A stretch of 64,000 bases of DNA. Source: JBFEYJ01 sp041563315 (GTDB lineage Bacteria; Pseudomonadota; Gammaproteobacteria; Thiohalomonadales; Thiohalomonadaceae). The notes under the pieces are model-generated. The model had not been told where the DNA came from. It made no database searches and worked only from the letters and a program-made list of their open reading frames with translations. This document shows, piece after piece, positions 44,201 through 51,897 of this stretch. Location of the stretch: assembly GCA_041563315.1 (NCBI GenBank), contig JBFFNE010000004.1, positions 1 to 64,000 of the forward strand, read 5' to 3'. Made by a program: the position numbers and the translations under genes. Within the stretch, counting starts at the first letter, position 1; each line of letters starts with the position of its first letter.

Positions 44201-44846
44201 CGATGGCTGGGCCTATGACATCGGCTCCTCCGGGCTCGACCACGCGCTCGCCTCCGGTCGTAATATCAACGTGCTGGTGCTCGACACCGAGGTCTACTCC
44301 AATACCGGTGGTCAGGCCTCCAAGTCGACCCCCATCGCGGCGACCGCCAAGTTTGCCGCCGCCGGTAAGGCGGTGACCAAGAAGGACCTGGCGCTGCAGG
44401 CGATCTCCTACGGTAACGTTTATGTCGCCCGTGTGGCGTTCGGTGCCAACCCGCAACAGACGCTGCAGGCAATGCGTGAGGCGGAGGCCTATCCAGGACC
44501 GTCAATCATCCTCGCCTACAGCCCCTGTATCGCGCACGGCATTGACCTGCGCAACGGCCTGTCGCAGCAGGTGAAGGCGGTGGATTCCGGCTACTGGCCG
44601 CTGATCCGTTACAATCCAAAATTACGCAAGCAGGGCAAGAAGCCCTTTATCCTCGACTCCACGCGCCCAACAATCAAGCTTGAGGAGTTTGCCTACAACG
44701 AGCAGCGTTACAAACTGTTGCAGAAGAACAACCCTGAAGAGGCGGCGCGTTTGATGAAACTGGCCCAAGAGTCGCTGGACCTGCGCTGGCATACCTATGA
44801 GCACATGGCTGAGCAGGAACCGGCTGAGTTTCAGCCTACGATGTAA
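41268..44846 (+). CDS. nifJ: Pyruvate:ferredoxin (flavodoxin) oxidoreductase
   Basis: A single-chain, 1192-residue PFOR of the homodimeric type. It has the pyrimidine-binding domain (GGNAVAHIAYRVSDICSIYP, YPITPSSDMSE), the gamma and delta domains, and an internal 2[4Fe-4S] ferredoxin domain (C698-IQC-GNC...CP and C754-TGC-GLC...CP). Next come the thiamine domain with the cluster motif GACAGCGETPYV and GCSSIYGGNLPATPW. ARVAFGANPQQTLQAM and CIAHGIDLRNGLSQQ complete the C-terminal part. It oxidises pyruvate to acetyl-CoA or runs in reverse. It is probably co-transcribed with the flavoprotein upstream. Together with pdhABC this gives two pyruvate-oxidising systems. Confidence 0.95.
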   Translation: MSDQKKPKQVTVDGGNAVAHIAYRVSDICSIYPITPSSDMSELSDLWATQGVKNIWGQVPQVIEMQSEGGAAGTAHGALQTGALTTTFTASQGLLLMLPNMYKIAGELTSSVFHVAARSIAAQALSIFGDHQDVMAARMTGFAMLASNSVQEAHDSALICHAATLKARVPFINFFDGFRTSHEINKIELISDEQIRAMIDEEMVFAHRNRALNPDNPFIRGTAQNPDVYFQGRESSNAYYEAVPGIIQETMDELAKLTGRHYKLFEYNGAADAEEVIVMMGSGAQVVEETIDKLNSEGRKLGMISVRLFRPFSMQHMIAALPKSCKKIAVLDRTKEPGSAGEPLYQDVITALAEALNSGMVDAMPKVIGGRYGLSSKEFTPAMARGVFDNLASEKPKNHFTIGINDDVTHTSIDYDKSFDIEPANVTRAMFFGLGSDGTVSANKNSIKIIGESTDLYCQGYFVYDSKKAGSQTTSHLRFGPDPIKAPYLITSANFIACHKANFIHQVEMLENAADKAVFLLNSPVPADQVWDELPAPVQKQIIDKQIEFYVIDATTVARDAGMGRRINTIMQTCFFALSGVLPRDEAIAKIKAAIEKTYMRKGAEIVQLNFKAVDASLDHLHQVKVPAKVSATKGMMQAVSDKAPAFVKEVTVPMLIGRGDDLPVSKIPVDGTYPSGTARWEKRNIADFIPKWEPEVCIQCGNCSFVCPHSVIRARFYDEAILDNAPATFESAPVSARGFPDARYTLQIYVEDCTGCGLCVEACPAYDQKDSTRKAINMSDKGPIFEAGKQNLEFFDTIPVNSRSTVNFASVRGAQFLEPLFEFSGACAGCGETPYVRLLTQLFGPRLLVANATGCSSIYGGNLPATPWSVNKEGRGPAWSNSLFEDNAEFGLGMRVSADQQMAMAKQLLSQMTDHFDQAFIDSLMSTDQQIGTQMHNQRMRVHELKRRLKALDDPRARSLLTVADHLVRRSVWLVGGDGWAYDIGSSGLDHALASGRNINVLVLDTEVYSNTGGQASKSTPIAATAKFAAAGKAVTKKDLALQAISYGNVYVARVAFGANPQQTLQAMREAEAYPGPSIILAYSPCIAHGIDLRNGLSQQVKAVDSGYWPLIRYNPKLRKQGKKPFILDSTRPTIKLEEFAYNEQRYKLLQKNNPEEAARLMKLAQESLDLRWHTYEHMAEQEPAEFQPTM

Positions 44847-44958
44847 AAGGCAGGGACGAGAGACGAGGGGAATGATTCGAGGGCTGAGGAGAATCCTGCC
44901 ATCATGAACCTCAATAGTCAGCCCCCCCGTCTCTCGGGTATACTGGCGCATTCGTTTT

Positions 44959-44983
44959 ATGGCCCCGGTTTTTCCGGGGTCAT
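44959..44983 (+). promoter_or_regulatory. Strong hairpin upstream of argG
   Basis: A 10-bp stem (ATGGCCCCGG / CCGGGGTCAT, one G-U pair) with a T5 loop ends 23 bases before the argG start. Only ATCTATTTC follows, so it is a poor classic terminator for nifJ. It may be an argG leader hairpin or an mRNA-stabilising 3' end. Confidence 0.45.
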
Positions 44984-45006
44984 CTATTTCAATCGGGGAA
45001 ACTCTC

Positions 45007-46221
45007 ATGTCTGACGTCAAGAAAGTGGTTCTGGCCTATTCCGGTGGTCTGGATACCTCCATCATCCTCAAGTGGCTGCAGGACGAATATCAGTGCGAAG
45101 TGGTGACCTTTACTGCCGATATCGGTCAGGGAGAGGAGGTGGAGCCGGCCCGGGCCAAGGCGAAGGCCGCGGGTGTTAAGGAGATCTATATCGATGACAT
45201 GCGTGAGGAGTTCGCCCGCGACTACGTCTTCCCCATGTTTCGCGCCAACGCCCTGTACGAGGGAGAGTACCGCCTCGGTACCTCCATTGCTCGTCCGTTG
45301 ATCGCCAAGCGCCTGGTGGAGATCGCTCAGGAGACCGGTGCCGATGCCATCTCCCATGGCGCCACCGGCAAGGGCAATGACCAGGTACGCTTTGAACTTG
45401 GCGCCTACGCACTGATGCCCGATGTGAAAGTGATTGCCCCATGGCGCGAGTGGGATCTGAACTCCCGTGAAAAGCTGATGGCCTATGCCGAGGCTCATGG
45501 GATCGAGATCGACTTTGCCAAGCAGAGCAAGAAATCTCCCTATTCCATGGACGCCAACCTGCTGCACATCTCCTACGAGGGCGATATCCTCGAAGACCCG
45601 TGGAACGAGCCGGAAGAGGATATGTGGCGCTGGACTGTCTCCCCTGAGAAGGCCCCGGATAAGCCCGCCTATCTGGAACTTCGCTATGAGAAGGGCGACA
45701 TCGTCGCCATCGACGGCAAGCCGATGAGTCCTGCCACCGTGATGGAGTACCTCAACAAAGTGGCGGGCGCTCATGGTATCGGCCGTGATGACCTGGTGGA
45801 GAACCGCTATGTGGGGATGAAGTCCCGCGGCTGTTATGAGACCCCTGCCGGCACCGTGATGCTCAAGGCGCATCGCGCCATGGAGTCATTGACCCTGGAT
45901 CGTGGCGCGGCCCACATGAAAGATGAGCTCATGCCCCGTTATGCCGAGATGATTTACAATGGCTATTGGTGGAGTCCTGAGCGAGAGATGTTACAGGCAG
46001 CCATCGACAAGACTCAGGAGCATGTCAACGGTACCGTACGCATCAAGCTCTACAAGGGAAATGTGATCATAGCCGGTCGCAAGTCTGAAAGTGATTCCCT
46101 GTTCGATGAGTCGATCGCCACCTTTGAGGATGATGCGGGCGCCTATAACCAGAAAGATGCAGAGGGCTTTATCAAGCTCAATGCCTTGCGTCTGCGCATC
46201 GGCGCCAAGCGTCGTAAATAG
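45007..46221 (+). CDS. argG: Argininosuccinate synthase
   Basis: A 404-residue enzyme that joins citrulline and aspartate with ATP in arginine synthesis. Motifs are the PP-loop VLAYSGGLDTSIIL at residues 10-23, FTADIGQGEEVEPARAKA, SHGATGKGNDQVRFE, KSPYSMDANLLHISYEG and GAHGIGRDDLVENRYVGMKSR, all intact. The length is normal for the short bacterial type. I use ATG 45007 (MSDVKKVVLAYS), preceded by a GGGG-rich site; the frame from 44959 begins inside the leader hairpin. No other arg gene is in the window. Confidence 0.96.
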   Translation: MSDVKKVVLAYSGGLDTSIILKWLQDEYQCEVVTFTADIGQGEEVEPARAKAKAAGVKEIYIDDMREEFARDYVFPMFRANALYEGEYRLGTSIARPLIAKRLVEIAQETGADAISHGATGKGNDQVRFELGAYALMPDVKVIAPWREWDLNSREKLMAYAEAHGIEIDFAKQSKKSPYSMDANLLHISYEGDILEDPWNEPEEDMWRWTVSPEKAPDKPAYLELRYEKGDIVAIDGKPMSPATVMEYLNKVAGAHGIGRDDLVENRYVGMKSRGCYETPAGTVMLKAHRAMESLTLDRGAAHMKDELMPRYAEMIYNGYWWSPEREMLQAAIDKTQEHVNGTVRIKLYKGNVIIAGRKSESDSLFDESIATFEDDAGAYNQKDAEGFIKLNALRLRIGAKRRK

Positions 46222-46272
46222 TCGTTATGGCGACAGCCACGGACGGCTTCTCGTTGTAGGAATGCACTGACC

Positions 46273-49185
46273 TTGTCGGCTGAACGGTTTTTATATCGCT
46301 TTTTGATGCTGGTGCTGTTGGCTTGGGTTATCCCCCCGGCCTTCGGTATGGCGTTTATCGCCTTTGTCGACATCTTTAGCACCGATGAGATGTGGGCAAT
46401 CCTGACCTCCTGGCCTATGGGTCTGTTTGTTGTTATCAGCTTTACCTTCGCCGCCTGGTATTTTTATCGCTTTGCCACACCCCTTACCCTTTTTCTCGAA
46501 CATGGCGGGGAGCAGAACCAGGCGCTGGCACTGCAGCGCATCAGGCGCTTTCCCTTGCATTTCTGGGGACTCTTTCTGCTGACTCTGCTGCTGGCTCCCA
46601 ACCTGGTGATGATGCTCGCCATCAAGCTGCTCATGTTGCAGCCACCTCTGCTGGACTGGTTTCGTATCCACTTGGTGGCCCTGATTGTCTCCATCATCGT
46701 TGGTTTGCCGATTTTTTTCCTGGTTATCGATCTGTTTGGCCGCGCCTTGCGCGGGGTCACCCTCAGTGAGCCGCACATCACGATTCGTGCCAAGGTGTTT
46801 CTGATAGGCTCACTGGTGCCGCTACTTATCGATACGATGCTGGTGCAGTATTACTGGGCACGTACCGGATATTTTACCGGAGAAACCTTTGTTGTCTGGT
46901 TGTTGCTGGAGCTGATCGCTATCGCTGGTAGTCTGCTGTTTATGCGCAGTTTCGGGCAATCATTATCACCGCTTGAGGCGCTAGTAAGGAACAGCAGTGA
47001 TCCCTGTAAGCTGGCGCTGGATGGGCTGGCCTCTCGTTCGACCGATGAGCTTGGTGTGCTGGCAAATGCCTATCGCCGATTGCTGGATCATCATCTTGGC
47101 GTGGAGAGTCGACTGCGTGATTCTGAACAACATTTGAACAATATTTTGTACAACATGCAGGACATCTTTTTTCGTATAGACCGCAACGGCAGGCTGCGTT
47201 ATATCACGGCGATGGCGGAGAAAGTGCTTGGTTACGATCTCGACGAAATGATCGGCATGTCGGTGACTAAGCTCTACCAGGGTCTTGGCGGGCATGCTGA
47301 ATTTCTGCATGACATGAATTCCAGTAACGGCATGGTGCGCAACTACGTAGCCCCGTTTCGGCACAAAAATGGTTCAACCATCTGGGTATCGACGAACGCT
47401 CATTTCTATGTTGATGAAAATGGTGAGATAGCTGGAGTCGAGGGTAATGCCCGTGATATCACTCAGCTGAAAACCGCTCAGGAGGCCTTGGTTAAGGAGC
47501 AGCAGCGTGCGTTGGTCACTCTAGAGTCGATCGGTGACGGTGTTATGACGACAGACATTAACGGAGCTATCGATTACCTCAATCCGGTCGCCGAGCGGTT
47601 GCTCGACTGTGAACTGGAGAGCGTAAGCGGTCGTCACTATATGGCGGTGTTGCAACTGGTAGATGAAGGCACCGGCGAGACGCTTCATGATTTGGTCGAG
47701 TTGGTGTTGCAGCGTGATGGCGCCATGGTGCATGCCGACGATGGCGTGTTGACCCACCGCGACGGTAACCAATTTTCCATTAATATTACTGCCGCTCCGA
47801 TGCGTCTGGATAGCGGTGAGATTGTCGGTGTGGTGCTGGTGTTGCATGACATCACTGAGGTGATGGGGATGGCACGACAGCTCAGTTTTCAGGCCAGCCA
47901 CGACATGCTGACTGGGCTGTATAACCGACGTGAATTTGAAAAACGGCTGGAAACGGCGATCCGCGCGGCGCGCAGTGAGGGGCGTCATCATGTGCTGTTT
48001 TACATGGACCTGGACCAATTCAAGGTGGTCAACGATACCGGGGGCCATCGGGCCGGCGATGAGTTACTGGCGCAATTGGCATCCCAGCTGATAGCAACCG
48101 TGCGTGAGCATGACCTTTTGGCGCGCCTGGGTGGCGATGAATTCGGCCTGCTGCTGATGGATTGCCCGCTGGAGGAGGCGACACTGATCGCCGAAACAAT
48201 TCGTCAGTTGGTACATGATTTTCGTTTTACCTGGCGTGACCGGGTTTTCACTGTGGGTGTGAGTATCGGTGTGGTGCCGATCACGGCCAATGGTGGCAAT
48301 CTCATCGAGGTGTTGAGTACCGCAGATGCCGCCTGCTATGTGGCCAAGGAGGCCGGTCGCAACCGCGTGCATGTCGGTCATGAGGATGATAAGGCGGTGG
48401 CGCGTCATCATCGCGAGATGGAGTGGACGCAACGCATCTCCAAGGCATTCGAAGAGAATCGTTTCATACTCTACTATCAGCCGATTCAGGCGCTGGCGGA
48501 GGATGATGACATTCGCCCTTATGGCGAGGTGTTGATGCGTTTGCAGGATGTCGATGGGAGGCTGATTGCACCCTACGCCTTCATCCCTGCCGCGGAGCGC
48601 TACAACCTGATGCCAACGATCGACCGCTGGGTCGTGCGCACCACTATCGGTAAGCTGCGTGAAGCGCAGGGACCGGCGGAAGAGCCGCCGTTTCGCTGTG
48701 CCATCAATCTTTCCGGCCAGTCACTGACCGATGAGCATTTTCTCGATTTCGTACTGAATCAGCTCCATGAATGTGACGTGCCGGGGGAGTCGGTCTGTTT
48801 TGAGATCACCGAAACGGCAGCGATCACCAATCTCAACCGTGCCCGTATTTTTATCGCGACCCTTAAACAGATGGGCTGCCGTTTTGCTCTCGACGATTTC
48901 GGCAGCGGACTGAGTTCGTTCGGTTACCTCAAGGGATTGCAGGTCGACTACCTTAAAATCGATGGTGCCTTTGTCAAGGAGATGGTTAGTGATCGGCTTG
49001 ATGGTGCGATGGTCGAATCGATCAACCAGATCGGTCACGTCATGGGCCTGAAAACCATTGCCGAATTTGTTGAAACTGAGGCCATCGTCGAGGCGTTGCG
49101 CCGTATTGGCGTAGATTATGCTCAGGGCTTTGCCATCGCCAGACCTGTAGCACTGGATGAAACGGTGAGCCGTTTTCACTTCTGA
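46273..49185 (+). CDS. Membrane-anchored PAS-GGDEF-EAL c-di-GMP enzyme
   Basis: A 970-residue signalling protein. Several N-terminal membrane helices (about 8-235) are followed by a HAMP-like linker (RSTDELGVLANAYRRLLDH) and two PAS domains (about 285-405 and 415-535). The GGDEF domain has an intact 620-GGDEF-624 motif and an inhibitory RxxD site, R611-EHD-614. The EAL domain has E752-V-L, NLSGQSL, EITETA, DDFGSGLSSF and KIDGAFVK. Both cyclase and phosphodiesterase residues look intact, so it may do either, gated by a PAS ligand. The start is probably TTG 46273; ATG 46306 is an alternative. It could feed the c-di-GMP pool read by PelD, but nothing ties them directly. Confidence 0.9.
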   Translation: MSAERFLYRFLMLVLLAWVIPPAFGMAFIAFVDIFSTDEMWAILTSWPMGLFVVISFTFAAWYFYRFATPLTLFLEHGGEQNQALALQRIRRFPLHFWGLFLLTLLLAPNLVMMLAIKLLMLQPPLLDWFRIHLVALIVSIIVGLPIFFLVIDLFGRALRGVTLSEPHITIRAKVFLIGSLVPLLIDTMLVQYYWARTGYFTGETFVVWLLLELIAIAGSLLFMRSFGQSLSPLEALVRNSSDPCKLALDGLASRSTDELGVLANAYRRLLDHHLGVESRLRDSEQHLNNILYNMQDIFFRIDRNGRLRYITAMAEKVLGYDLDEMIGMSVTKLYQGLGGHAEFLHDMNSSNGMVRNYVAPFRHKNGSTIWVSTNAHFYVDENGEIAGVEGNARDITQLKTAQEALVKEQQRALVTLESIGDGVMTTDINGAIDYLNPVAERLLDCELESVSGRHYMAVLQLVDEGTGETLHDLVELVLQRDGAMVHADDGVLTHRDGNQFSINITAAPMRLDSGEIVGVVLVLHDITEVMGMARQLSFQASHDMLTGLYNRREFEKRLETAIRAARSEGRHHVLFYMDLDQFKVVNDTGGHRAGDELLAQLASQLIATVREHDLLARLGGDEFGLLLMDCPLEEATLIAETIRQLVHDFRFTWRDRVFTVGVSIGVVPITANGGNLIEVLSTADAACYVAKEAGRNRVHVGHEDDKAVARHHREMEWTQRISKAFEENRFILYYQPIQALAEDDDIRPYGEVLMRLQDVDGRLIAPYAFIPAAERYNLMPTIDRWVVRTTIGKLREAQGPAEEPPFRCAINLSGQSLTDEHFLDFVLNQLHECDVPGESVCFEITETAAITNLNRARIFIATLKQMGCRFALDDFGSGLSSFGYLKGLQVDYLKIDGAFVKEMVSDRLDGAMVESINQIGHVMGLKTIAEFVETEAIVEALRRIGVDYAQGFAIARPVALDETVSRFHF

Positions 49186-49232
49186 TACCTCAGGGGGGGT
49201 GTTATTTGACAGCAACTAAAGGAGCTCCGACG

Positions 49233-49619
49233 ATGCGTATCCTCCATACCATGCTCCGGGTCGGTGATCTGGACCGTTCTATTCGCTTTTATACCGAAAT
49301 ACTGGGAATGAAATTGTTGAGGCGCAATGATTATCCCGACGGTAGATTTACCCTCGCTTTTGTCGGCTACGGTGAAGAGTATGACGAGTCAGTACTTGAA
49401 CTGACATATAACTGGGGCGTCGAAAACTATGAATTGGGTAATGGGTATGGCCATATCGCCCTGGAAGCCAACGATGTTTATCAGGCTGTCGAGGCGGTCC
49501 GCGAACGCGGCGGCAAGATCCTGCGCGAGGCCGGACCGATGAATGCCGGTATCCCCATAATTGCCTTCGTTGAGGATCCGGACGGTTATCCCATCGAGCT
49601 GATCGGGAAAAAATCGTAG
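49233..49619 (+). CDS. gloA: Lactoylglutathione lyase (glyoxalase I)
   Basis: A 128-residue, two-module VOC-fold enzyme that isomerises the methylglyoxal-glutathione hemithioacetal. All four metal ligands are at the E. coli positions: His5, Glu56, His74 and Glu122. Other landmarks are LDRSIRFYTEILGMKLLRR and FVEDPDGYPIELI. The start is ATG 49233 with AAAGGAG upstream; the in-frame leftward extension to 49206 lacks similarity. It is the last co-directional gene before a repeat element. Confidence 0.95.
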   Translation: MRILHTMLRVGDLDRSIRFYTEILGMKLLRRNDYPDGRFTLAFVGYGEEYDESVLELTYNWGVENYELGNGYGHIALEANDVYQAVEAVRERGGKILREAGPMNAGIPIIAFVEDPDGYPIELIGKKS

Positions 49620-49621
49620 TT

Positions 49622-49843
49622 ATTCACCGCAAAGGCGCAAAGTGCGCAAAGAAAGATCAGAACATATCTTCAGTTTTTTGCTGAGCTCCAGGAATAAGCA
49701 CTCTGCTTCTTCAGGCGAACAAGGCTGGATGCAGGAGGATACTCACCAGAGAACCTGGCCGGGTAATTCACCTGGCACTCAAACGTCTGAGGCCTGGTCG
49801 GATCATTAGGTCTTTTGCGTACCTTGCGCCTTTGCGGTGAATC
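49622..49843. repeat. CGCAAAG inverted-repeat element, copy 2 (gloA-DUF1841)
   Basis: The left arm (49622-49653, starting ATTCACCGCAAAGGCGCAA) is the inverted copy of the right arm (49811-49842), with about four mismatches in 32 bases. The element fills most of the 325-base convergent gap 49620-49944. The interior (about 155 bases) has no gene and no similarity to copies 1 or 3. No terminator other than this potential long stem is seen between gloA and the convergent DUF1841 gene. Confidence 0.72.
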
Positions 49844-49944
49844 AATCTTTCAGCGGCTGTTTGTTGCCGGTGCTGTCGAGGCAGACGAAGGGAACCGTTC
49901 CCCGGTAAATCAAGTTTGATTCCTCTGTCTGCGGCAGGTCAGGA

Positions 49945-50373
49945 TCAAGAGAGGCGCTTCAGGCACTCCAGGTAAGCGCTTTCATCCGGTGACATGCCAC
50001 TGCGTTGGGCCTCCCACATCGCCTGGCCAAGACACTCGATCATCCGATGTTCCACTTCATGGGGGTCACCGAGCTTCTTCAATAATCCTTCATAGGTGCT
50101 GATGATGCCGGTCGGGCGGTTGGTGGATAGCTGCTCCCGGATGCCGATGTGCATTCCCATGTGCATGAAGGGGTTGCTTTGGCCATTTTCTGCGGAAAAC
50201 TCCTGTCCCAGCGCCTGCTCTTCATTTTGCAGCATGGCATGATATTCAGGGTGTTGTGCGATCACCTCACCGATGAGCGCCTCCAAAGGCTGAAGTGGCA
50301 ACTTGGCGCAATACTTGCGCCAAGTTGCCACATAGAAACGTCGCAGTTCATCGCGGTTTTGGCTGAAAAACAT
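49945..50373 (-). CDS. DUF1841 family protein
   Basis: A 142-residue cytosolic, helical protein with the DUF1841 signature: MFFSQNRDELRRFYVATWRK, PLEALIGEVIAQHPEYHAML, NPFMHMGMHIGIREQLSTNR and HRMIECLGQAMWEAQRSG. The family is common in Beta- and Gammaproteobacteria with no known function. I use ATG 50373; the frame extends to 50595 but that part overlaps the end of nth and lacks the family pattern. Confidence 0.85.
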   Translation of the reverse strand: MFFSQNRDELRRFYVATWRKYCAKLPLQPLEALIGEVIAQHPEYHAMLQNEEQALGQEFSAENGQSNPFMHMGMHIGIREQLSTNRPTGIISTYEGLLKKLGDPHEVEHRMIECLGQAMWEAQRSGMSPDESAYLECLKRLS

Positions 50374-50401
50374 AACAATCTCATATCCTTGTCTCATAGT
50401 T

Positions 50402-50466
50402 ACAGGAGCGGCTTTCAGCCGCGACAAGTGGCACTCACATAAATCGCGGCAAATGGCCACTCCTGC
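50402..50466. repeat. REP-like GCCGCGA/TCGCGGC element, copy 2, with outer CAGGAG/CTCCTG arms
   Basis: An intergenic palindromic element between nth and DUF1841. The outer arms CAGGAG (50403-50408) / CTCCTG (50460-50465) enclose TTTCAGCCGCGA (50413-50424) and AAATCGCGGCA (50441-50451). It shares the inner pair with the element at 37515-37560. As RNA on either strand it would fold into a two-tier hairpin. Confidence 0.55.
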
Positions 50467-50476
50467 CCAGTAAACC

Positions 50477-51112
50477 TTATTCGTAAACCTTATGCTTGTA
50501 TTCGCACAGATCCTCAAGGATACAGGCGCCGCATTTTGGCTTGCGCGCCACGCAGATATAACGTCCGTGCAGAATGAGCCAGTGGTGGGCGTCATGCAGA
50601 AATTCCTTGGGCACGAACTTGAGCAGGTTTTTTTCTACCTCCAGTACCGTCTTGCCTTTAGCAATCCCAGTGCGGTTAGCTACGCGAAAGATGTGGGTGT
50701 CGACGGCCATGGTGGGGTGGCCGAAGGCGGTGTTGAGCACAACATTGGCGGTCTTGCGGCCTACCCCTGGCAGTGCCTCGAGTGCCTGGCGATCCTCGGG
50801 TACCTTGCCGTCGTGTTGCTCCATAAGAAGACGGCAGGTCTTGATGATATTGGCGCCCTTGCTGTTGAACAAGCCGATGGTTTTGATGTACTGCTTGAGC
50901 CCTTCCTCTCCAAGTGCCAGGATCGCCTCTGGGGTGTTGGCAACGGGAAATAGCTTGTCGGTGGCCTTGTTGACACCTTTGTCCGTTGCCTGGGCGGAGA
51001 GGATAACGGCAACCAGGAGCTCGAATGGCGTGGAGTAGTTCAGTTCGGTCGTCGGGCTGGGGTTCTCGGCCCGTAAACGGGTAAAGATTTCCGTACGTTT
51101 TTGCTTGTTCAT
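50477..51112 (-). CDS. nth: Endonuclease III (DNA glycosylase/AP lyase)
   Basis: A 211-residue base-excision repair enzyme, collinear with E. coli Nth. The helix-hairpin-helix is LPGVGRKTANVVL with catalytic Lys120. Asp138 is in AVDTHIFRV. The [4Fe-4S] cluster motif C-x6-C-x2-C-x5-C closes the protein (CVARKPKCGACILEDLC). It removes oxidised pyrimidines. It is on the minus strand with DUF1841 downstream. Confidence 0.97.
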   Translation of the reverse strand: MNKQKRTEIFTRLRAENPSPTTELNYSTPFELLVAVILSAQATDKGVNKATDKLFPVANTPEAILALGEEGLKQYIKTIGLFNSKGANIIKTCRLLMEQHDGKVPEDRQALEALPGVGRKTANVVLNTAFGHPTMAVDTHIFRVANRTGIAKGKTVLEVEKNLLKFVPKEFLHDAHHWLILHGRYICVARKPKCGACILEDLCEYKHKVYE

Positions 51113-51177
51113 GCTGGTGAATGGCTGCTGTGTACTGTGAGCGGCTTACTTTACCGAATTGAACAGCATCGCTCCAG

Positions 51178-51864
51178 CTAAAGTCCCTCACACAACGCGG
51201 GCGATACCATGGCGATGATGTCGTCAACGCCCATCTCGACAATGCTGGTGATGGAAATGAAGTTCTGGATGGCATTGACGTTGGCATCCTCTTTCGATGC
51301 CTGACGGAGCCGTTTCATCAGTGCCAGATTGACGACTTTCAGCTCCCGGTATAGCTCCTGCAAACCGGTGAGTTTCCAGTCGGGCGTGCCGTGTGCCTGG
51401 TCCCTCTTGATGTACTGGCTAATGAGATAGGCGCCAACCATTCGCTGTACGGTCTCTGCTAGTGTGGCGAATGGCAGGTGTGAGTGAGTCATTGATTTAA
51501 GTCGGGAGAGGGTGGGGCAGGCACCCGAAGCCATGATCAGGCCGAACAGTGATTTGAGGATACTCTGCATATCGCAGTTCTTGAAATAGCTGCGTTCTTC
51601 GCTGTGCACCCAGACATCGGCCCGTTCAATAGAGGCGGTGTTGGCAAAGTGCAGCGCAATCTCCTCGAACTCCAGGGCTGCCGGACAATAGATATGTTGT
51701 CGCGCATCGAGTGCACAAATATCGCAGCGGTGGTTTTCAAGGCGGGTCCACTCCGGGTGTTCTTCGCCGTTGCGCGTGTCTGGGGTGTAGGGGCGGTCGA
51801 TGTCCACCTGGTAACGGCGTTCTGTGCCATCGCTCAGCTGCAACTGGTAAGTAATCGTGCTCAT
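51178..51864 (-). CDS. Conserved protein of unknown function with a Cys cluster
   Basis: A 228-residue soluble protein. The N-terminal half is beta-rich (TITYQLQLSDGTERRYQVDI) and contains a CxxC pair and nearby Cys (C47-DI-C50, C60) in HRCDICALDARQHIYCPAAL, a possible metal site. The C-terminal half is helical (TLAETVQRMVGAYLISQYI, LQELYRELKVVNLALMKRLR). I do not recognise a named domain. It lies between nth and phoH on the same strand, 65 bases from nth, with no clear functional link. Confidence 0.7.
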   Translation of the reverse strand: MSTITYQLQLSDGTERRYQVDIDRPYTPDTRNGEEHPEWTRLENHRCDICALDARQHIYCPAALEFEEIALHFANTASIERADVWVHSEERSYFKNCDMQSILKSLFGLIMASGACPTLSRLKSMTHSHLPFATLAETVQRMVGAYLISQYIKRDQAHGTPDWKLTGLQELYRELKVVNLALMKRLRQASKEDANVNAIQNFISITSIVEMGVDDIIAMVSPALCEGL

Positions 51865-51897
51865 TTCTGTTGTATGAGTTGGCGTTAATACGGGGGG

